From Sphingobacteriales bacterium 39-19 (GTDB taxonomy: Bacteria; Bacteroidota; Bacteroidia; Chitinophagales; Chitinophagaceae), in assembly GCA_001898465.1 (NCBI GenBank), contig MKTX01000007.1:124001-188000 (forward strand): DNA of 64,000 bases, written 5' to 3'. The notes below the pieces were generated by a model. That model had not been told where the DNA came from. It saw nothing but the letters and a program-made list of their open reading frames with translations, and made no database searches. The translations under genes and the position numbers were made by a program. Each line of letters begins with the position of its first letter. Within the stretch, counting starts at the first letter, position 1. Below, piece after piece: positions 58,831 to 64,000 of this stretch.

Positions 58831-61428
58831 TTACCGAAGTAAAATAACGGTTCCTTTTTTATTGATCACTTTACCCTGGTAATCTGTAACTTTCGCATAC
58901 CATACATAGGTACCCAGGGGTTGCTCTGTACTTTTATATTTTCCATCCCAGCCGTAACCTATTTGGCTGGTAGAAAAAACCATTTTACCCCAGCGATCAA
59001 AAACTTTAAAATATTCCATACTGCGAATGCCGAGTGTAATGGGTTTAAAAATATCATTCAAACCATCTGAGCCCGGGGTAAATACATTGGGAACATAAAT
59101 ACCTGCCGGTACGGTAAACACATGTACAGAAATGCTGTCATAAGCAAAGCAACCTGCCGGGTTACTCACTTTTACTATATAACGAATATCCTGTAAAGGC
59201 AAAGAAACAGGATTGCCAATATGGGGGTTGCTAAGCCAGGTTGCCGGCGTCCATTCATAAACGGAACTACCGGTTGCATTTAACTGTAAGGGTTCATTTA
59301 AAACTACCGATGTATCCCGGGGTCCTGCATTGGCAATAATATCATCTACCTGAACAAATACGGTATCATTTACAGGTTTCGGGCAGCCTAAAGTATCTCT
59401 TACCTGTACAATATATCTTACTGGTTCATCAGGAGTTGATACAGGATTCTGAATTAAATTATTATTTAAGTAAATATTGGGCGTCCAGGTATATGAACTT
59501 CCGCCGCTGGCATGCAGGAAAGCCTGCGTTCCTTTACAGATCAATGTGTCTTCACCTGCATTGGCAATAGGATAGGGGCTTGTTTTAATTACAATGGTTG
59601 CTTTGCTGAAACAATTTCCCACACTTGCAGTTAGCTGGTAAGTTGTAATGGGTGCAACAGGAGTAGCAACCGGGCTTTGTAAATTAGGATCATTTAAAGT
59701 AGCAGCAGGCGCCCAGGTATAAGAAAGTGCATCACTTTGTACATGCAGTGAAATACTATCTCCCCTGCAAATTGTTGTATCTGCAATGGTATTTAAATGT
59801 ACACTGGTAATTACATTTACGGTAATAGAATCTTTGGCAGTACATCCATAATGATCAGAGAATACAGCCGTATAGGTTTGGCTAACATCGGGGCTAACCA
59901 GGGGCGTAAAACTATTTACATTGCTAATCATATAATTCGGGCTCCAAAGAATTGTACCGGGAACCGATGACTGGGCGACTAATTGTAAAGTATCAATTTT
60001 ACAGATCAGGGTATCATTGCCCAGGCTGAATTGTGGTTTATCTAAAATAGTAACCTGCCTGCTTACGGTATCAATACACCCTTTGTTGCTCTTTACTATT
60101 AAGGTAGAAGTATAAGTACCCGGCAATGAATAAGTGTACTGAGGATTTTTAATATGGCTGGTATCTGAGAGCGTATTTATATCTCCAAAATTCCAGGACC
60201 AGCTATTGGTTTGTCCATAGGTTACAACCGTAGAGTCGTTAAACTGAACGGGTAAACCCTTGCACATGGGGGAGTTTTGTAAAATACCGGCAAAAAAGCC
60301 GGGGAATACTTTTAAGATACCAGAAGAAGAATCGGCACAAAGATCACCAGGGTTTACAATGAGGGTAACCAGGTAGCTACCCGTATCAGCATAAGTATGA
60401 ACCGGAAATTCATCGGTTGATGTATTGCCATCACCAAAATCCCAAAAGAAGCTATGGTTTTGTACTGAGTTTACCCCATTTGCAAAGCTCTTCGTAAATC
60501 CATCACACAAAGAACTTATGGCCGGGATACTGGAAAAGGCGAAATCACAGGGCGCTACCGTAATGATGAAATCTTTGCGATGCGTAGCCTTATACTGGCC
60601 GGTTATTTTATTATAGGAATCTACGCATACCGATACTACGTATTTACCTTCATTGGGTGCAATGCCGGAAATGATACCGGTTTGCGGATTAATATCAGCC
60701 AGGGGCCCCAGGGGCATAATACCGCTATACCCGCCAATATAAGATACACTTCCATAAGGGGGGCCATCGGGTTGTGCAAAACCGGCATCGGTTGCCCGGC
60801 CTCCATTATAAGCATCGCACATACGATAAACCAGGCTGTCATAATCGGGGTCTGTTGCGCTAAAATCTAATGTAAAAGGCCTGTTGTAACAAATAACTGA
60901 AATCCCTTTTGAAAAGACGGCTGAATTATCTATACCCAATGCACCCAATACATTAGTGCCGGGTATTACCGTAGAATAAGTAGCGCCAGACATATCGGGT
61001 ACATTGGCAATGGAATTTACCCGGCAACAGGTTTGATAAGTGATGGTATATCCTGCCCCGTCATCAGGTAAGGTTACATTAAAATTATAATAACCCACCG
61101 TATACGATAAGTTGGGTGAATTAATGATACAGGGTGGTACGGTATTTAAAGGAACATTCTCTATGGTAGCCAGGCTTACATTAAAATAATTTTGATACAG
61201 GATACCTGTAGAAGAATTAAAAATGCCCAGCGAAACACTTGCCGGCATAGCCGCAGCGCCTACAGCATTTTCATCTCTGAATAAAAATAAAGTAACCGCA
61301 TAATTTTTAGTATTGGGTGCCGTACCCGGCCCCAGGTATTTATAAATCATCTCACCCCCTGTAATATGCTTTGCATAACAGAATAATGAAATAAAGAAAA
61401 AGCAGGGTATGAGTAAAATTTTTTTCAT
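58831..61428 (-). CDS. Large T9SS-exported PKD/Ig-repeat protein with CHU_C sorting domain
   Basis: The 865-residue surface protein has a signal peptide followed by HITGGEMIYKYLG, a start typical of gliding-associated Bacteroidota proteins. Two PKD domains follow (FFWDFGDGNTSTDEFPVHTYADTGSY and SWNFGDINTLSDTSHI...YSLPGTY). Then come four Ig-like repeats marked by LWSPNYMIS, YTWAPAATLNDPNLQSP, YTWTPNIYLNNNLIQNP and YEWTPATWLSNPHIGNP. The end (YVPNVFTPGSDGLNDIFKP, FDRWGKMVFST, GWDGKYKSTEQPLGTYVW) is the type B T9SS sorting domain. It is exported by type IX secretion, which PorX at the other end of the window would regulate. The cargo role is probably adhesion. Confidence 0.9.
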   Translation of the reverse strand: MKKILLIPCFFFISLFCYAKHITGGEMIYKYLGPGTAPNTKNYAVTLFLFRDENAVGAAAMPASVSLGIFNSSTGILYQNYFNVSLATIENVPLNTVPPCIINSPNLSYTVGYYNFNVTLPDDGAGYTITYQTCCRVNSIANVPDMSGATYSTVIPGTNVLGALGIDNSAVFSKGISVICYNRPFTLDFSATDPDYDSLVYRMCDAYNGGRATDAGFAQPDGPPYGSVSYIGGYSGIMPLGPLADINPQTGIISGIAPNEGKYVVSVCVDSYNKITGQYKATHRKDFIITVAPCDFAFSSIPAISSLCDGFTKSFANGVNSVQNHSFFWDFGDGNTSTDEFPVHTYADTGSYLVTLIVNPGDLCADSSSGILKVFPGFFAGILQNSPMCKGLPVQFNDSTVVTYGQTNSWSWNFGDINTLSDTSHIKNPQYTYSLPGTYTSTLIVKSNKGCIDTVSRQVTILDKPQFSLGNDTLICKIDTLQLVAQSSVPGTILWSPNYMISNVNSFTPLVSPDVSQTYTAVFSDHYGCTAKDSITVNVITSVHLNTIADTTICRGDSISLHVQSDALSYTWAPAATLNDPNLQSPVATPVAPITTYQLTASVGNCFSKATIVIKTSPYPIANAGEDTLICKGTQAFLHASGGSSYTWTPNIYLNNNLIQNPVSTPDEPVRYIVQVRDTLGCPKPVNDTVFVQVDDIIANAGPRDTSVVLNEPLQLNATGSSVYEWTPATWLSNPHIGNPVSLPLQDIRYIVKVSNPAGCFAYDSISVHVFTVPAGIYVPNVFTPGSDGLNDIFKPITLGIRSMEYFKVFDRWGKMVFSTSQIGYGWDGKYKSTEQPLGTYVWYAKVTDYQGKVINKKGTVILLR

Positions 61429-61496
61429 TCAGTAAAATAATCTTTTCTTTTTCCGGCATCATACCGGTAAAATAATATACACAAGGTAATATTACT

Positions 61497-62324
61497 TTAT
61501 TCATGGTGATTAGAGTACATTTTATTTTGATTTGTTGTATCTAAAAAAGATTTAACGATTTGATAAGTTTTTTCTTTTTCTTCAAGCATGCCCATATGGG
61601 CGGAATCTTTTAAGATATGAACAAAACTCAATGCCGGCATTTGGGCCTGGTCTATCCCGTCGCTTATGGGTACCACTTTATCATATTGCCCCAGTAAAAA
61701 TAAAACCGGCTTCTCAAATTGCGATAAGAGATAACTGCGGTCGGGCCTGTTCATCATAGCGCTGTAATATTGAATAACTGGCGCATCCTTAAAGTCTTTT
61801 GTATTTTCTGTAAGCCACTGTATATCATCTTTACTTTTATTTACATCCTTAAACAATGCCGGTATGGTTGTTTTTATAAACGCCGGGGCTCCGTATTGTT
61901 GTATAAATGCGATCCCTTTTTTACGAATATTTTTCTTTTCTGCATCATCAGCATAAGAACTGCTGTGTATTAACCCGATCGCATCCAGCTTTGCCGGATG
62001 TTTTTCTGCCATTGCCATCGTAATATACCCACCCATGCTATGGCCCAGCAGGGTAATGGTATGTATATTTTCTTTTAGTAAAATTTCATGTAAAATATCG
62101 GCATAATCTTCCAGGGTTACTCCTTCTTTATCTGCATAAGAAGTGCCACCGCTGCCGGGTATATTGGGTGTAATAAGCAGGTAATTGTTTTTTAATTCGT
62201 TTACCAAATGATGCCAAATACGGGCATCTTCTCCAAAGCCATGCAGCAACATAACCGGCCTTCCTTTTCCGGCCATGAAATATTGTATTGGAATACCCTG
62301 GCAGGTAACCTGTTTTTTTTCCAT
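61497..62324 (-). CDS. Alpha/beta hydrolase
   Basis: From ATG 62324 (directly after GAGGGT) the protein has 275 residues; ATG 62348 would overlap the upstream gene. Oxyanion motif LLHGFGED, nucleophile elbow LLGHSMGGYITMA (Ser near 92), acid Asp in LLGQYDKVVPISDG and His in KDSAHMGMLEEKEKT form a complete catalytic triad. The family covers many esterases and C-C hydrolases; the substrate is unknown. It starts four bases after the Lnb-like gene and is probably co-transcribed. Confidence 0.88.
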   Translation of the reverse strand: MEKKQVTCQGIPIQYFMAGKGRPVMLLHGFGEDARIWHHLVNELKNNYLLITPNIPGSGGTSYADKEGVTLEDYADILHEILLKENIHTITLLGHSMGGYITMAMAEKHPAKLDAIGLIHSSSYADDAEKKNIRKKGIAFIQQYGAPAFIKTTIPALFKDVNKSKDDIQWLTENTKDFKDAPVIQYYSAMMNRPDRSYLLSQFEKPVLFLLGQYDKVVPISDGIDQAQMPALSFVHILKDSAHMGMLEEKEKTYQIVKSFLDTTNQNKMYSNHHE

Positions 62325-62328
62325 ACCC

Positions 62329-63456
62329 TCAATTTTTAAAAATAGCAATACTTCGGTATAACAATAATATTACAATGGGTATTAAAGCAATATTGAGTTG
62401 CTGCGGTAAAAAATACCAGCTTAATAAAATAATGCCCATTAAAATAGCAGTTACTAAAAAATAAAATTTAAAACCTCTTTGCTGTTTACGAATGGTAAAG
62501 GCAAAAAAAGTATGCGTTGGTAATGCCCATAATAAATTATAATTCTCTTTTGTCATGATGTGGTCGGTACCCCACCACATGAATACAAGCAGTATGCCCA
62601 GCAGGCCCACCAGGAAGAATAAAGTAAAATCGGCAATCCTTAATAAAGAGCGCCATTGTAAAAAGGAGAATAAAATAAATACCATAAGAAGCAGGGTAAA
62701 ACATACAAGCGGTGTAATGCCACTATTAACCGGCAGCGGGTTTTGCGGGGTGTATAAAATTCGGCTGCTTTGTACCATCACTTCGGGCCTGGCACTGTCT
62801 AAGGCAATCATCAGGTTATCTGGCAAAAACTCTTGTTGTGCAACCGTCATTTGCTTATCCATGCGGGCGCCCAGTAAGAGATCGATCCCCAGCTTACTCC
62901 AATATTTTTTATTCTTATCTAAATAGAAATGTATGGCATTCCTAAATGTGTATTGAACAGGCATTACCGGTGGTAACGGCGAAACAGGATGCTTATATTT
63001 TAAAATAATATCACGAAGCCGGGTAGTACAATTATCTAATACAAAATCATATTTGTACCAGCGGTTTTCTTCTTTTAAATTTTCGAGCAAGGCTTGCCGG
63101 ATCGCTATTTTTTCTGGGCCGGTAAGTTTTAATACCTGTTCTCTTACACCCCGGTCTTCCATTTGATAACTAAATAAAAAATCGTCAACGGGCTCAATGC
63201 TCAGGCAGTACAAGAGTTTGCCTTTTATAAATTTAGAATAAAAATCAGGGTCATTAAAATCAAAAGTGCCATAATTGTAAATAATATCCGTTACAGCATT
63301 GCTATCAATAACCCGTAAAGCGCTATGCCCAAAAGTAGAATAGAGTTCTTCTCCCGGTGTGCAGGTAAGAAGAGATATGCGTAACCGGGAACTATCTTGC
63401 CCGGTTGCCGTAAGGGTTGCCATGAAAACCAGGAAAATGAAAAATATTTTTTTCAT
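62329..63456 (-). CDS. Lnb-like (DUF4105) membrane protein, probable lipoprotein N-acyltransferase
   Basis: The 375-residue protein has a signal peptide, a periplasmic domain with His44 in YSTFGHSALRVID and Cys143 in FVLDNCTTRLRD, and five C-terminal helices (about 240-372). This is the DUF4105/Lnb architecture. Lnb proteins use a Cys-His pair to N-acylate the terminal Cys of lipoproteins in Bacteroidota that lack Lnt. Both key residues are present. Several lipoproteins in the window (NosL, the cytochrome, NosZ) could be clients. Paralogues are common, so this copy need not be the main enzyme. Confidence 0.8.
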   Translation of the reverse strand: MKKIFFIFLVFMATLTATGQDSSRLRISLLTCTPGEELYSTFGHSALRVIDSNAVTDIIYNYGTFDFNDPDFYSKFIKGKLLYCLSIEPVDDFLFSYQMEDRGVREQVLKLTGPEKIAIRQALLENLKEENRWYKYDFVLDNCTTRLRDIILKYKHPVSPLPPVMPVQYTFRNAIHFYLDKNKKYWSKLGIDLLLGARMDKQMTVAQQEFLPDNLMIALDSARPEVMVQSSRILYTPQNPLPVNSGITPLVCFTLLLMVFILFSFLQWRSLLRIADFTLFFLVGLLGILLVFMWWGTDHIMTKENYNLLWALPTHTFFAFTIRKQQRGFKFYFLVTAILMGIILLSWYFLPQQLNIALIPIVILLLYRSIAIFKN

Positions 63457-63500
63457 GAAAATTCAAATTAAGGCAAATTACTTATTGCCAGCCCTGCATT

Positions 63501-64000
<500 letters not shown>

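Overview
The window is a gene-dense, AT-rich bacterial chromosome segment from the phylum Bacteroidota, most likely family Chitinophagaceae (family level is inference). The evidence is TAnnTTTG promoter elements in place of sigma70 boxes, a fused lpxC-fabZ, a PorX-type regulator, a CHU_C/type IX secretion cargo protein, a Sec-type clade II nosZ and weak ribosome binding sites. No tRNA, rRNA, CRISPR array, insertion sequence or prophage was seen.

Layout: 1-8000 holds porX (cut by the left edge), an HD phosphohydrolase, the lipid A genes lpxD, lpxC/fabZ and lpxA, an ABC ATPase, ald and tsaE. 8063-13042 holds a copper-type P-ATPase, a lone lutB and a polysaccharide deacetylase-like protein. 13023-19228 (minus) is a compact run: FkbM methyltransferase, S1/P1 nuclease, comEC, purH, EamA transporter. 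19370-21102 is an ECF sigma cassette with a triple-repeat membrane protein and a small periplasmic protein. 21316-29540 (minus) holds purD, then the rod-shape operon mreB-mreC-mreD-mrdA-rodA and an MBL hydrolase. 29753-35836 holds two peptide transporters (POT and OPT), an acyl-CoA dehydrogenase and an LpxL-like acyltransferase. 35899-39180 is the least familiar part: an orphan LuxR-type HTH protein, a 430-bp control region with a duplicated 63-bp element, a lipoprotein, a multi-pass membrane protein, a histidine kinase and a response regulator. 39184-48882 holds trmD, an S4 protein, DPP IV, a MutS-like ATPase, dihydroorotase, a RemB/Wzi-like barrel, and a YeiH transporter with its LysR regulator. 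48994-56972 is a nitrous-oxide reduction cluster: a divergent heme-copper-oxidase-like membrane protein, cytochrome c, nosZ, a membrane protein, nosL, nosD, nosF and nosY. 57075-64000 holds small unknowns, a YgjV/GNAT-like fusion, a large T9SS cargo protein, an alpha/beta hydrolase, an Lnb-like (DUF4105) protein and the C-terminal part of guaB.

How it fits together: envelope functions dominate (lipid A, rod elongation, lipoprotein acylation, T9SS regulation and cargo). The nos cluster adds N2O respiration; its divergent promoter region carries two Crp/Fnr-geometry palindromes about three helical turns apart. Four genes have TTTG exactly four bases before ATG, which predicts leaderless mRNAs. 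The best candidates for undescribed biology are the duplicated 63-bp element with its signalling genes, the sigma cassette with the VPxGYF triple repeat, and the nos-linked membrane proteins.
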